This document shows positions 37,201 through 48,149 of a DNA stretch of 64,000 nucleotides, in pieces. Source of the DNA: Manis javanica (taxonomy: Eukaryota > Chordata > Mammalia > Pholidota > Manidae); contig NC_133167.1 in the NCBI RefSeq assembly GCF_040802235.1, positions 45,258,001 to 45,322,000 on the forward strand, in the 5' to 3' direction. How positions within the stretch are numbered: the first letter of the stretch is position 1; each line of letters begins with the position of its first letter. The notes below the pieces were generated by a model. That model did no database searches. It was not told the origin of the DNA and worked only from the letters and a program-made list of their open reading frames with translations. Both the position numbers and the translations under genes were made by a program.

Positions 37201-38027
37201 CTCCCCGGGCAAGGAAAACAACAGCAAAAATGAGCAAGTGGGACTACATTAAGCTGAAAAGCTTCTGTACAGCGAAAGACACCATCAATAGAACAAAAAG
37301 GAACCCTACAGTATGGGAGAATATATTTGAAAACGACAGATCTGATAAAGGCTTGACGTCCAGAATATATAAAGAGCTCACACGCCTCAACAAACAAAAA
37401 ACAAATAACCCAATTAAAAAATGGGCAGAGGAACTGAACAGACAGTTCTCCAAAAAAGAAATACAGATGGCCAAGAGACACATGAAAAGATGCTCCACAT
37501 CGCTAATTATCAGAGAAATGCAAATTAAAACTACAATGAGGTATCACCTCACACCAGTAAGGATAGCTGCCATCCAAAAGACAAACAACAACAAATGTTG
37601 GCGAGGCTGTGGAGAAAGGGGAACCCTCCTACACTGCTGGTGGGAATGTAAATTAGTTCAACCATTGTGGAAAGCAGTATGGAGGTGCATCAAAATGCTC
37701 AAAACAGACCTACCATTTGACCCAGGAATTCCACTCCTAGGAATTTACCCTAAGAACGCAGCAATCAAGTTTGAGAAAGACAGATGCACTCCTATGTTTA
37801 TCGCAGCACTATTTACAATAGCCAAGAATTGGAAGCAACCTAAATGTCCATCTGTAGATGAATGGATAAAGAAGATGTGGTACATATACACAATGGAATA
37901 CTACTCAGCCATAAGAAGTGGAAAAATCCAACCATTTGCAGCAACATGGATGGAGCTGGAGAGTATTATGCTCAGTGAAATAAGCCAAGCGGAGAAAGAG
38001 AAATACCAAATGATTTCACTCATCTGA
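34212..38027 (+). CDS. L1 ORF2 protein (endonuclease and reverse transcriptase), intact
   Basis: A 1271-residue protein, close to the 1275 of human L1. I chose the ATG at 34212 ('[18 protein letters not shown]') because the open frame further upstream has only a non-ATG codon. The N-terminal AP-like endonuclease shows 'QETHL', '[10 protein letters not shown]', 'GDFNTPL', 'SRIDHIL' and 'SDHKGM'. The reverse transcriptase shows '[16 protein letters not shown]' and the catalytic 'FADD' at about residues 699-702. The C-terminal zinc-knuckle-like motif '[18 protein letters not shown]' starts at about residue 1129. It ends '..MISLI' because TGT is TGA, three residues shorter than the L1s at 9493 and 43038; the middle L1 shares this stop. 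No internal lesion was seen. Confidence 0.97.
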   Translation: MAISTYLSIVTLNVNGLNAPIKRHRVIEWIKKQDPSICCLQETHLKPKDKHRQKVKGWKNIFQANNSEKKAGVAVLISDKIDFKTKKVTRDKEGHYIMIKGLVQQEDITILNIYAPNTGAPAYVKQILTELKREIDCNAFIVGDFNTPLTPKDRSTGQKISKDTQALNNTLEQMDLIDIYRTLHPKATGYTFFSSAHGTFSRIDHILAHKKSLSKFHNIEILPTNFSDHKGMKVEINSTKKTKRLTNTWRLNNMLLNNQWINEQIKIEIKEYIETNDNNNTKPQLLWDAAKAVLRGKYIAIQAHLKKEEQSQMNSLTSQLLKLEKEEQMRPKVSRRRDIIKIREEINKIEKNKTIAKINETKSWFFEKINKIDKPLAQLIKRKRESTQINIIRNENGKIMTDSTEIQRIIKDYYENLYANKLENLEEMDNFLEKYNLPRLTKEETQKLNKPITSKEIETVIKKLPKNKTPGPDGFTSEFYQTHREDIIPILLKVFHKIEEEGILPHSFYEANITLIPKPGKDPTKKENYRPISLMNVDAKILNKILANRIQQYIKRIIHHDQVGFIPGMQGWYNIRKSINIIHHINKKKDKNHMIISIDAEKAFDKIQHPFMIKTLSKMGIEGKYLNIIKAIYDKPTASIILNSEKLKAFPLRSGTRQGCPLSPLLFNIVLEVLATAIRQNKEIQGIQIGKEEVKLSLFADDMILYIKNPKDSTPKLLELISEYSKVAGYKINTQKSVAFLYTNNESIEREIRKTIPFTIASKRIKYLGINLTKEVKDLYSENYKSLLREIKGDTNKWKLIPCSWLGRINIVKMAILPKAIYKFDAIPLKLPATFFNELEQIIQKFIWKHQRPRIAKAILKKKNKVGGISLPNFKLYYKAIVIKTIWYWHKNRATDQWNRLQTPEINPNIYGQLIFDKGAMDIQWQNDSLFNRWCWQNWTATCRRMKLDHCLTPYTKVNSKWIKDLNVSHETIKLLEKNIGKNLLDINMSDLFLNISPRARKTTAKMSKWDYIKLKSFCTAKDTINRTKRNPTVWENIFENDRSDKGLTSRIYKELTRLNKQKTNNPIKKWAEELNRQFSKKEIQMAKRHMKRCSTSLIIREMQIKTTMRYHLTPVRIAAIQKTNNNKCWRGCGERGTLLHCWWECKLVQPLWKAVWRCIKMLKTDLPFDPGIPLLGIYPKNAAIKFEKDRCTPMFIAALFTIAKNWKQPKCPSVDEWIKKMWYIYTMEYYSAIRSGKIQPFAATWMELESIMLSEISQAEKEKYQMISLI

Positions 38028-38803
38028 GGAGTATAGGAACAAAGGAAAAACTGAAGGAACAAAACAGCAGCAGAATTACAGAACCCAAAAATGGACTAAC
38101 AGGTACCAAAGGGAAAGGAACTGCGGAGGATGGGTGGGCAGGGAGGGATAAGGGGGGGGGAAGAAGAAGGGGGGTATTAAGATTAGCATGCATGGGGGGG
38201 AGGGAGAAAGGGAAGGGTGGGCCGCACAACACAGAGAGGACAAGTAGTGACTCTACCACATTTTGCTAAGCTGATGGACAGTAACCATAATGTGGTTGTT
38301 AGGGGGGACCTGATATAGGGGAGAGCATAGTAAACATAGTATTCTTCAGGTAAGTGTAGATTAAAAATTTAAAAAAAAAAAAAAGAAAGAAAGAAAGAAA
38401 AGGGGGATTACTCCTTAACAGGATAAAACTATTGGTAAATCAAAGATCAACGCATGCTTTAAATATCCTTAATGTTGATCACTTAAAGGGTGTCAGATGA
38501 TCAGCTATGGAGGTACTCTTTTCTGATAATATTCCTTTCTCTTAATTAAAAAAAAAAAAAAAAAAGCAGTTACTGTGTGCTGACCTCCAATGAGTTCTGC
38601 ACAGTGGTATAGAGGGCATGTCAAAGTGTGGGCAAAGGGTCTGTTTGTTTCTACGCAGAAGATCAAGGCCTAGCTTGGATACCCAGAAAATGAACTAAGA
38701 TACGATATGAGGAGGAGCTTCCGGCATCAGCACTCTCTGGAGGACTCGTGCCGGGGGATGATCATCAAAAAGCCTCCACAGGGATCCGGACGATGCTGCG
38801 GGT

Positions 38804-39245
38804 GTGGCTGCATCCAGCCCACCGTCTCCTGGACTTGCCATAAGAAGGAGGAGGGAGATGTCTAGGCTGGCATGTGCATACAGTGAGACAACGAATTTGA
38901 CTGGATCTGTACTGTTGGAACTCAACCAGGAGTTGGGAGGGGTGCAAGTTGTAGCACCCCAAAATCTCATGACTATAGACTATCTATGGTTAAAAGAACA
39001 TATGGGATGTGAACAGATCCCAGAAATGGGCTGCTTTAATTTGTCTGATGGTTCACGTACAGTTGGAAAATATCCATCATATCATAGATAAATTTTCACA
39101 AATGCCTAGGGTGCCTAAATGGTTTTCTTGGCTTCACTGGAGATGGCTGGTAATTATAGATTTGCTTTGTTTATGTCACCGTATTCCTATTATGTTAATA
39201 TGTGTGTGCAAATTAGTTAGTAGTTTAAAACCTATACATACTTAA
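38804..39245 (+). pseudogene. Retroviral env transmembrane-subunit remnant, frameshifted (copy 2)
   Basis: Homologous to 13820-14316 and 41606-42058. A deletion of about 11 nt near 39049, just after the 'GCFNLSD' block, splits the frame, so the N-terminal and C-terminal halves are in different frames (38804-39091 and 39009-39245). Non-functional. Confidence 0.8.
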
Positions 39246-39882
39246 GGTACTATACAAGAAGATATGTCAAAGAAATAATCAATCCTCCCAAGTTTCCTTC
39301 ATATGCTACATCTATAGCTTTTCTTCTTCCTTCCTAATTACAAACCTTAAATAGAATTCGTGCCTCATATCGAATTTACCGAGTATCATAATTCCTCCAG
39401 GTGGTAAAGATACCTCGAGACAAGTGCTGGGCATAGAAGCCACAGGGCATAAATCTGCAAAGAAGTAAAAAGCTAACCTTTGCAAACAATATGGCTTCTC
39501 TCTCACTTACCAACTTTACATTTCCCTGTATGGCCCCGGAAGATGACTGGTTAGCCAGAGACGGGTAAGATTCCTCAAGGGAGGAACAACCTAAGACAGG
39601 CACAGTCGCAGGGGGGCCATCAGGTGAGAATTTGGGGATCAACAGAGGTGAGGCTCAGAACCTCACCCCCCCTGCTTTGAGAGAAATCTTCTGCATCCGT
39701 GGATGTCTTGCTGCCCTTGTCTAGCCTGGATTAATACTTAGTCCATAGGCACACACCTGATCATCTGATCATCTATATTTGCCTTCTTACAGCACTAAAC
39801 TATGTTTTCTACCTTTATCTTGCATTTACCTACCACTTCAGCATTTTATTAAAAATAAAAATAATAATAATAATAGGAGAAA

Positions 39883-40205
39883 TGTGGGATCAACATATAA
39901 ATCAAGTACAAAAATCAAATGAATATTCATATTTGACCTGATGGTTTATAGGTCATATTGCATGATCAAAACCGAAAGTTTCTGTGATGAATGCCCTTGT
40001 ACTGTTCACCATGTAAGAATTTATTCACTCTGTAAGAATTCGTTCACCATGTAAGAACTTGTTCGTTATGCTTCAGAAGATTGGAGACTGACGAGAATTA
40101 GGCTTGAGATGGATTAATGATTGTACATTGAGCCTTGACCCCCCTATACTGAATTTTATTGTTGTTAACAACCATTTGATCAATAAATATGAGAGATGCC
40201 CTCTC
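39883..40205 (+). mobile_element. ERV LTR truncated at its polyadenylation site, copy 2
   Basis: It starts TGTGGGATCAAC after a polypurine-like tract. AATAAA is at 40182-40187 and the sequence stops after 'ctctc' in the poly(A) run. U5 is absent. Strongly similar to the copies at 14974 and 42699. Confidence 0.85.
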
Positions 40206-40218
40206 AAAAAAAAAAAAA

Positions 40219-40234
40219 AAAAAATGGACAGAGG
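40219..40234 (+). repeat. Target-site duplication of the inner L1 (right)
   Basis: Identical to 31465-31480. The ORF2 frame of the middle L1 resumes here without loss of sequence. Confidence 0.93.
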
Positions 40235-40830
40235 AACTGAACAGACAGTTCTCTAAAAAAGAAATACAGATAGCCAAGAGACACATGAAAAGATGCTCCA
40301 CATCGTTAATTATCAGAGAAATGCAAATTAAAACTACAATGAGGTATCACCTCACACCAGTAAGGATAGCTGCCATCCAAAAGGCAAACAACAACAAATG
40401 TTGGCGAGGCTGTGGAGAAAGGGGAACCCCCCTACACTGCTGGTGGGAATGTAAATTAGTTCAACCATTGTGGAAAGCAGTATGAAGGTTCATCAAAATG
40501 CTCAAAACAGACCTACCATTTGACCCAGGAATTCCATTCCTAGGAATTTACCCAAAGAACGCAGCAATCAAGTTTGAGAAAGACAGATGCACCCCTATGT
40601 TTATCACAGCACTATTTACAATAGTCAAGAATTGGAAGCAACCTAAATGTCCATCGGTAGATGAATGGATAAAGAAGATATGGTACATATACACAATGGA
40701 ATACTACTCAGCCATAAGAAGTGGAAAAATCCAACCATTTGCAGCAACATGGATGGAGCTGGAGAGTATTATGCTCAGTGAAATAAGTCAAGCGGAGAAA
40801 GAGAAATACCAAATGATTTCACTCATCTGA
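40235..40830 (+). pseudogene. L1 ORF2, last part (middle L1)
   Basis: It continues the ORF2 C-terminus of the middle L1 from 'RGAEELNRQ'-type sequence onwards, with the cysteine motif '[18 protein letters not shown]'. A TGG to TGA change at 40483-40485 truncates it. It ends '..MISLI' at 40830, sharing the derived early stop with the inner L1. Confidence 0.92.
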
Positions 40831-41605
40831 GGAGTATAGGAACAAAGGAAAAACTGAAGGAACAAAACAGCAGCGGAATTACAGAACCCAAAAATGGACT
40901 AACAGGTACCAAAGGGAAAGGAACTGGGGCGGATGGGTGGGCAGGGAGGGATAAGGAGGGGGGAAGAAGAAGGGGGGTATTAAGATTAGCATGCATGGGG
41001 GGAGGGAGAAAGGGGAGGGTGGGCTGCACAACACAGAGAGGACAAGTAGTGACTCTACAACATTTTGCTAAGCTGATGGACAGTAACCGTAATGTGGTTG
41101 TTAGGGGGGACCTGATATAGGGGAGAGCATAGTAAACATAGTATTCTTCATGTAAGTATAGATTAAAAATTTAAAAAAAAAAGAAAGAAAGAAAGAAAAG
41201 GGGGATTACTCCTTGATAGGATAAAACTATTGGTAAATTAAAGATCAATGCATGCTTTAAATATCCTTAATGTTGGTCACTTAAAGGGTGTCAGATGATC
41301 AGCTATGGAGGTACTCTTTTGTGATAATATTCCTTTCTCTTAATAAAAACAAACAAACAAACAAAAAGCAGTTACTGTGTGCTGACCTCCAATGAGTTCT
41401 GCACAGTGGTATAGAGGGCATGTCAAAGTGTGGGCAAAGGGTCTGTTTGTTTCTATGCAGAAGATCAAGGCCTAGCTTGGATACCCAGAAAATGAACTAA
41501 GATACGATATGACGAGGAGCTTCTGGCATCAGCACTCTCTGGAGGACTTGTGCCGGGGGATGATCATCAAAAAGCCTCCACAGGGATCCGGACGATGCTG
41601 CGGTT

Positions 41606-42058
41606 GTGGCTGCATCCAGCCCACCTTCTCCTGGACTTGCCATAGGAATGAGGAGGGAGATGTCTAAGCTGGCATGTGCATACAGTGAGACAACAAATTT
41701 GACCAGATCTGTACTGTTGGAACTCAACCAGGAGTTGGGAGGGGTGCAAGTTGTTGCTCTCCAAAATCTTACGACTATAGACTATCTACGGTTAAAAGAA
41801 CATATGGGATGTGAACAGATCCCAGAAATGGGCTGCTTTAATTTGTCTGATTTCTCTCAGACTGTTCAAGTACAGTTGGACAATATCCATCATATCATAG
41901 ACAAATTTTCACAAATGCCTAGGGTGCCTAAATGGTTTTCTTGGCTTCACTGGAGATGGATGGTAATTATAGATTTGCTTTGTTTATGTCACCGTATTCC
42001 TATTATGTTAATATGTGTGTACAAATTAGTTAGTAGTTTAAAACCTATACATACTTAA
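41606..42058 (+). pseudogene. Retroviral env transmembrane-subunit remnant, open frame (copy 3)
   Basis: A ~150-codon open stretch with no ATG at its first codon (first methionine about 15 codons in). It shows the same order of features as copy 1: 'LLELNQELGG', the 'LQN...DYLRLKEHMGCEQ' block, the Gly-Cys in place of a Cys pair, a Trp-rich stretch and a C-terminal hydrophobic span. There is no SU domain or signal peptide. It could be translated only if an upstream start is supplied. Confidence 0.78.
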
Positions 42059-42698
42059 GATACTCCACAAGAAGATATGTCAAAGAAATAATCAACCCTC
42101 CCATGTTTTCTTCCATATGCTACCTCTATAGCTTTTCTTCTTCCTTCCTAATTACAACCCTTAAATAGAATTCATGCCTCATATCGAAGTTACCGAGTAT
42201 CATAATTCCTCCAGGTGGTAAAGATACTTCGAGACAAGTGCTGGGCATAGAAGCCACAGGGCATAAATCTGCAAAGAAGTAAAAAGTAAACCTTTTCAAA
42301 CAATATGGCTTCTCTCTCACTTACCAACTTTACATTTCCCTGTATGGCCCCGGAAGATGACTGGTTAGCCAGAGACGGGTAAGATTCCCCAAGGGAGGAA
42401 CAACCTAAGACAGGCACAGTCGCAGGGGGGCCATCAGGTGAGAATTTGGGGATCAACAGAGGTGAGGCTCACAACCTCACCCCCCTGCTTTGAGAGAAAT
42501 CTTCTGCATCCGTGGATGTTTTGCTGCCCTTGTCTAGCCTGGATTAATACTTAGTCCATAGGCACACACCTGATCATCTGATCATCTACATTTGCCCTCT
42601 TACAGCACTAAACTATGTTTTCTACCTTTATCTTGCATCTACCTACCACTTCAGCATTTTATTAAAAATAAAAAAAATAATAATAATAAAGGGAGAAA

Positions 42699-43018
42699 TG
42701 TGGGATCAACATATAAATCAAGTACAAAAATCAAATGAATATTCATATTTGACCTGATTGTTTATAGGTCATAATGCGTGATCAAAACAGAAAGTTTCTG
42801 TGATGAATGCCCTTGTACTGTTCACCATGTAAGAATTTATTCACTATGTAAGAATTCGTTCACCATGTAAGAACTTGTTCATTATGCTTCAGAAGATTGG
42901 AGACTGACGAGAATTAGACTTGAGATGGATTAATGATTGTACATTGAGCCTTGACCCCCCTATACTGAATTTTATTGTTGTTAACAACCATTTCAATAAA
43001 TATGAGAGATGCCCTCTC
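42699..43018 (+). mobile_element. ERV LTR truncated at its polyadenylation site, copy 3
   Basis: It begins TGTGGGATCAAC after 'aaagggagaaa'. AATAAA is at 42995-43000 and poly(A) starts 18 nt later. A 3-nt deletion precedes the AATAAA relative to the other copies. Confidence 0.85.
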
Positions 43019-43037
43019 AAAAAAAAAAACAAAAAAC

Positions 43038-43047
43038 GACTCACCTC
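43038..43047 (+). repeat. Target-site duplication of the middle L1 (right)
   Basis: 'gactcacctc', equal to 25654-25663. The outer L1 ORF2 continues from here. Confidence 0.85.
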
Positions 43048-46000
43048 AAACCCAAAGACGTGCACAGACTTAAAGTCAAGGGATGGAAAAAGATATTTTA
43101 TGCAAACAACAGAGAGAAAAAGGCAGGTGTTGCAATACTAGTATCAGACAAAATAGACTTCAAAATAAAGAAGGTAACAAGAGATAAAGAAGGACATTAC
43201 ATAATGATAAAGGGTTCCCTCCAACAAGAGGATATAACCATTATAAATATATATGCACGGAATACAGGAGCACCAACATATGTGAAACAAATACTAACAG
43301 AATTAAAGGAGGAAATAGAATGCAATGCATTCATTCTGGGAGACTACAACACACCACTCACTCCAAAGGACAGATCGACCAGACAGAAAATAAGTAAGGA
43401 CACAGAGGCACTGAACAACACACTAGAAGAGATGGACCTAATAGACATCTACAGAACTCTACCTCCAAAAGCAACAGGATACACATTCTTCTCAAGTACA
43501 CATGGAACATTCTCCAGAATAGACCACATACTAGGCCACAAAAAGAGCCTCAGTAAATTCCAAAAAATTGAAATCCTACCAACCAACTTTTCAGACCACA
43601 AAGGCATAAAACTAGAAATAAATTGTACAAAGAAAGCAAAAAGGATCACAAACACATGGAGGCTTAACAACATGCTCCTAAATAATCAATGGATCAATGA
43701 CCAAACCAAAATGGAGATCCATCAATATATGGAAACAAATGACAACAACAACACAAAGCCCCAACTACTGTGGGATACAGCAAAAGCAGTCTTAAGAGGA
43801 AAGTATATAGCAAGCCAGGCATATTTAAAGAAGGAAGAACAATCCCAAATGAATGGTCTAATGTCACAATTATCGAAATTGGAAAAAGAAGAACAAATGG
43901 GGCCTAAGGTCAGCAGAAGGAAGGACATAATACAGATCAGAGAAGAAATGAACAAAATTGAGAAGAATAAAACAATAGCAAAAGTCAATGAAACCAAGAG
44001 TTGGTTCTTTGAGAAAATAAATAAAATAGATAAGCCTCTAGCCAGACTTATTAAGAGGAAAAGAGAGTCAACACACATCAACAGAATCAGAAATGAGAAA
44101 GGAAAAATCACGACGGACCCCACAGAAATACAAAAAATTATTAGAGAGTACAATGAAAACCTATATGCTAACAAGCTGGGAAACCTAGGAGAAATGGACA
44201 ACTTCCTAGAAAAATACAACCTTCCAAGACTGACCCAGAAAGAAACAGAAAATATAAACAGACCAATTACCAGCAATGAAATTGAAGCGGTAATCAAAAA
44301 ACTACCAAAGAACAAAATCCCCAGGCCAGATGGATTCACCTCGGAATTTTATCGGACATAAAGGGAAGACATAATACCCATTCTCCTTAAAGTTTTCCAA
44401 AAAATAGAAGAGGAGGAAATACTCCCAAACTCATTCTATGAAGCCAACATCACCCTAATACCAAAACCAGGCAAAGACACCACCAAAAAAGAAAACTACA
44501 TACCAATATCCCTGATGAACATAGATGCAAAAATAGTCAACAAAATATTAGCAAACCGAATTCAAAAATATATCAAAAGGATCGTACACCATGACCAAGT
44601 GGGATTCATCCCAGGGATGCAAGGATGGTACAACATTCAAAAATCCATCTACATCATCCACCACATCAACAAAAAGAAAGACAAAAACCACATGATCATC
44701 TCCATAGATGCTGAAACAGCATTTGACAAAATTCAAAATCCATTCATGATAAAAACTCTCAGCAAAATGGGTATAGAGGGCAAGTACCTCAACATAATAA
44801 AGGCCATATATGATAAACCCACAGCTAACATCATACTGAACAGCGAGAAGCTGAAAGCTTTTCCTCTGCTATCGGGATCAAGACAGGGATGCCCACTCTC
44901 CCCACTGTTATTCAACATAGCCACGGCAATTAGACAAAACAAAGAAATGCAAGGAATCCAGATTGGTAAAGAAGTTAAACTGTCACTATTTGCAGATGAC
45001 ATGATATTGTACATAAAAAAACCCTAAAGACTCCACTCTGAAACTACTAGAGCTAATATTGTAATTCAGCAAAGGTGCAGGATACAAAATTAACACACAG
45101 AAATCTGTGGCTTTCCTATACACTAACAATGAACCAACAGAAAGAGAAATCAGGAAGACAATTCCATTCACAATTGCATCAAAAAGAATAAAATGCCTAG
45201 GAATAAACCTAACCAAGGAAGTGAAAGACCTATACCCTGAAAACTATAAGACACTCTTAAGAGAAATTAAAGAGGTCACTAACAAATGGAAACTCATCCC
45301 ATGCTCCTGGCTAGGAAGAATTAATATCGTCAAAATGGCCATCCTGCCTAAAGCAATATACAGATTCGATGCAAGCCCTATCAAACTACCAACAGCATTC
45401 TTCAATGAACTGGAACAAATAGTTCAAAAATTCATATGGAAACACCAATGACCCTGAATAGCCAAGAATAAAGTGAAAAGAAGAATAAAGTGGGGGGGAT
45501 CTCACTCCCCAACTTCAAGCTCTACTACAAAGCCACAGTAATCAAGACAATTTGGTACTAGCATAAGAACAGAGACACAGACCAGTGGAACAGAATAGAG
45601 ACTCCAAACATTAACCCAAACATATATGGCCAACTAATATTCAATAAAGGGACCATGGACGTACAATGGGGAAATGACAGTCTCTTCAACAGATGGTGCT
45701 GGCAAAACTGGACAGCTACATGTAAGAGAATGAAACTGGATCACAGTCTAACCCCTTACACAAAAGTAAATTCGAAATGGATCAAAGACTTGAATGTAAG
45801 TCATGAAACCATAAAACTCTTAGAAAAAAACATAGGCAAAAAATCTCTTAGACATAAACATGCATTACTTAATCTTGAACATATCTCCCCGGGCAAGGGA
45901 AAGAAAAGCAAAAATGAACAAATGGGACTATATCAAGCTGAAAAGCTTCTGTACAGCAAAGGACACCATCAATAGAACAAAAAAGCATCCTACAGTATGG

Positions 46001-46720
46001 GAGAATATATTCATAAGTGACAGATCCGACAAAGCGTTGACATCCAAAATATATAAAGAGCTCACACACCTCAACAAACAATAAGCAAATAATCCAATTA
46101 AAAAATGGGTAGAGGAGCTGAATAAACAGTTCTCTAAAGAAGAAATTCAGATGGCTAACAGACACATGAAAAGATGCTCCACATCACTTGTCATCAGAGA
46201 AATGCAAATTAAAACCACAATGAGATATCATCTCACACCAGTAAGGATGGCTACCATCCAAAATACAAACAACAACAAATGTTGGCAAGGCTGTGGAGAA
46301 AGGGAAACCCTCCTACACTGCTGGTGAGAATGTAAATTAGTTCAACCATTGTGGAAAGCAGTATGGAGATTCCTCAAAAAGCTCAAAATAGACATACCAT
46401 TTGACCCAGGAATTCCACTTCTAGGAATTTACCCTAAAAATGCAGCACTCCAGTTTGAAAAATACAGATGCACTCCTATGTTTATCGTTGTGCTATTTAC
46501 AATAGCCAAGATATGGAAGCAACCTAAATGTCCACCAGTAAATGAATGGATAAAGAAGATGTGGTACATACACACAATGGAATATTACTCAGCTATAAGA
46601 AAAAAACAGATCCTTCCATTTGCAACAACATGGATGGAGCTGGAGGGTATTATGCTCAGTGAAATAAGCCAGGTGGAGAAAGACAAGTACCAAATGATTT
46701 CACTCATATGTGGAGTATAA
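43038..46720 (+). pseudogene. L1 ORF2, main part, broken (outer L1)
   Basis: Open pieces lie at 43009-44361, 44515-45027, 45107-45451, 45655-46084 and 46349-46720, separated by frameshifts and stops. Readable motifs are 'GDYNTPL', 'SRIDHILG', '[12 protein letters not shown]', 'LFADDMILY' and the C-terminal cysteine motif, which itself ends in a TGA after 'LLHCW'. It ends '..MISLICGV', the ancestral form. Confidence 0.93.
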
Positions 46721-47071
46721 GAACAAAGGAAAACTGAAGGAACAAAACAGCAGCAGAAGCACAGAACCCAAGAATGGACTAATAGTTACCAAAGGGAAAC
46801 AGACTGGGGAGAATGGGTAGGAAGGGAGTGACAAGGGCAGGGACAAAGAAAGGGGGCATTACGATTAGCATGTATAGTGTTGGGGGGGCACGGGGAAGGC
46901 TGTGCAACACAGAGAAGACAAGTAGTGATTTTACAGCATCTTACTATGTTGATTGACAGTGACTGTGAATGGGTATGTGGGGGGGACTTGGTGAAGGGGG
47001 GAACCTAGTAAACATAATGTCCTTCATGTAATTGTAGATTAATTATACCAAAATAAAATTAATTAAAAAAA

Positions 47072-47089
47072 AGAAAAAAGAAAACCTAC
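47072..47089 (+). repeat. Target-site duplication of the outer nested L1 (right)
   Basis: 'agaaaaaagaaaacctac', matching 23641-23658 with one mismatch. Confidence 0.88.
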
Positions 47090-48149
47090 AATGACAGTAT
47101 TATACTCTATCCGTTATAAACTTCATCATGTTTTCACCATGTTAAAAATGTACAAAAATATGCATCTTAGAATTTATAAAATATGATTTATCTTTTTGTG
47201 TCAACAGACCAAACTTATACACATACATACACACATATACATATACAAACCCACACAAATGGGAATGGAAAGGATATGCACTACTTACTGGGCAAAAGTT
47301 TGAGAGGATGTGCAATCAGTGGGAAAGATAATTACTGTAGATAATATTCTATTAGGTAGGGGGCTTAGCAGTTTGCTAGGTTACAACTCTGTAAAATAGA
47401 TTCTGTTATACTGAGCTTATTCTGTACTGTTGAAAATCCTCCTAAAGCTACTTCTAGTCTTGAATTTTATTTACTTCATTATGACTAGGAAAATAAAAAT
47501 AGCAAAGAAATATTAAAAGGAAATATGCTAGAATGTTGACAATGATTGTCTCTGGGTAGTGCAAATATGGCTCATTTTTCTCTTTTTTCTACTTTTTTGA
47601 AGTCAGCAATTATAATGTTCAAATTCTGTAAGACATATAATAAATATTAGAAATACTATTATATAATAAAAATATTTCTAGGGTATCCCATTGTCCTGGG
47701 GTCATAAAGAAAAGACTTGAGATTGGACTTTCTGATTACGAAAGGAGAGTAAGCCTGGCACCCATAAATTTAGTATTCACAGGCAGTAAATCTATGCCAC
47801 AGGAAAAGCATGTATCTCTCTATTCACTAACAAGGGGTAATTTTTTTTTAAATGGCTAAAAACTAACACTCCTTATAGAAGAGAAAAGAGGGCAGGGGAT
47901 GGGAAAACAAGCACTGTGAAACAGTCATTTTTCTGTGTGCACTGGGCCACTTAGCTTGGGGTAAAATGTACAAGGTAAGCTGCCAGAGCATTTGAAACTA
48001 AAAGGTCATGGGGAATGGACTGGAAGAGATCTTCCCAGACAAGAAAGATGCCATAGATTAAAAAGGGAGAGGAGAAATTGGTAGATATTTATTTGGTTGG
48101 ATTTCTTTGCCTACATACTGCCTAATCAGTGGGCAGAGTTCACAAAGTT

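Larger units (their letters stand above)
38401..40205 (+). repeat. 3'-transduced ERV-derived segment, copy 2 (inner L1)
   Basis: It follows the L1 A-rich end ('aaagaaagaaagaaaa') and is colinear with copies at 13471 and 41200. A second A-run (38548-38566) lies ~145 bp in; the other copies have shorter or interrupted A-rich stretches at the same place. It ends in the poly(A) tail next to the target-site duplication, so it was mobilised together with the L1. Confidence 0.92.
31481..40218 (+). mobile_element. Inner full-length L1 with intact ORF1 and ORF2 and an ERV 3' transduction
   Basis: About 8.7 kb: 5'UTR 31481-33125, ORF1 33126-34016, a 195-bp spacer, ORF2 34212-38027, 3'UTR to an A-rich end at about 38367-38400, then the 1.8-kb ERV-derived segment and a poly(A) run. 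Its perfect 16-bp target-site duplication, canonical endonuclease site and uninterrupted ORFs mark it as a recent insertion that may be retrotransposition-competent. It interrupts ORF2 of the middle L1 and lies antisense to TFPI. Confidence 0.96.
41200..43018 (+). repeat. 3'-transduced ERV-derived segment, copy 3 (middle L1)
   Basis: Colinear with 38401-40205 and visibly closer to it than to copy 1. It follows 'gaaagaaagaaaag' and ends in poly(A) at 43019. With copy 2 it forms a direct repeat ~2.8 kb apart. Confidence 0.92.
25664..43037 (+). mobile_element. Middle L1 of the nest, with ERV 3' transduction (split by an 8.7-kb insertion)
   Basis: The 5' part is 25664-31480 and the 3' part is 40235-43037, counting the base pairs of the inner duplication once. 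It begins 'gggggcagagccaagatggc', has a monomeric 5'UTR, ORF1, ORF2, 3'UTR, an A-rich end at about 41172-41199, the 1.8-kb ERV-derived segment, and poly(A) at 43019-43036. Its ORFs carry several lesions. It is inserted into ORF2 of the outer L1. Confidence 0.94.
23659..47071 (+). mobile_element. Outer L1 of a three-level nest (split by a 17.4-kb insertion)
   Basis: The 5' part is 23659-25663 and the 3' part is 43038-47071. The 5' end 'gatggaaccaagatggtgg' matches the L1 start. The 5'UTR is short and has only one recognisable monomer-type block (about 24065). ORF1 and the first ~135 bp of ORF2 precede the insertion. ORF2 resumes exactly in register at 'gactcacctc' (43038), which is also the target-site duplication of the inserted element. 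It ends in an A-rich tract at 47064-47080. It does not carry the ERV 3' segment. It is the oldest of the three nested copies by number of lesions and by nesting order. Confidence 0.93.
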
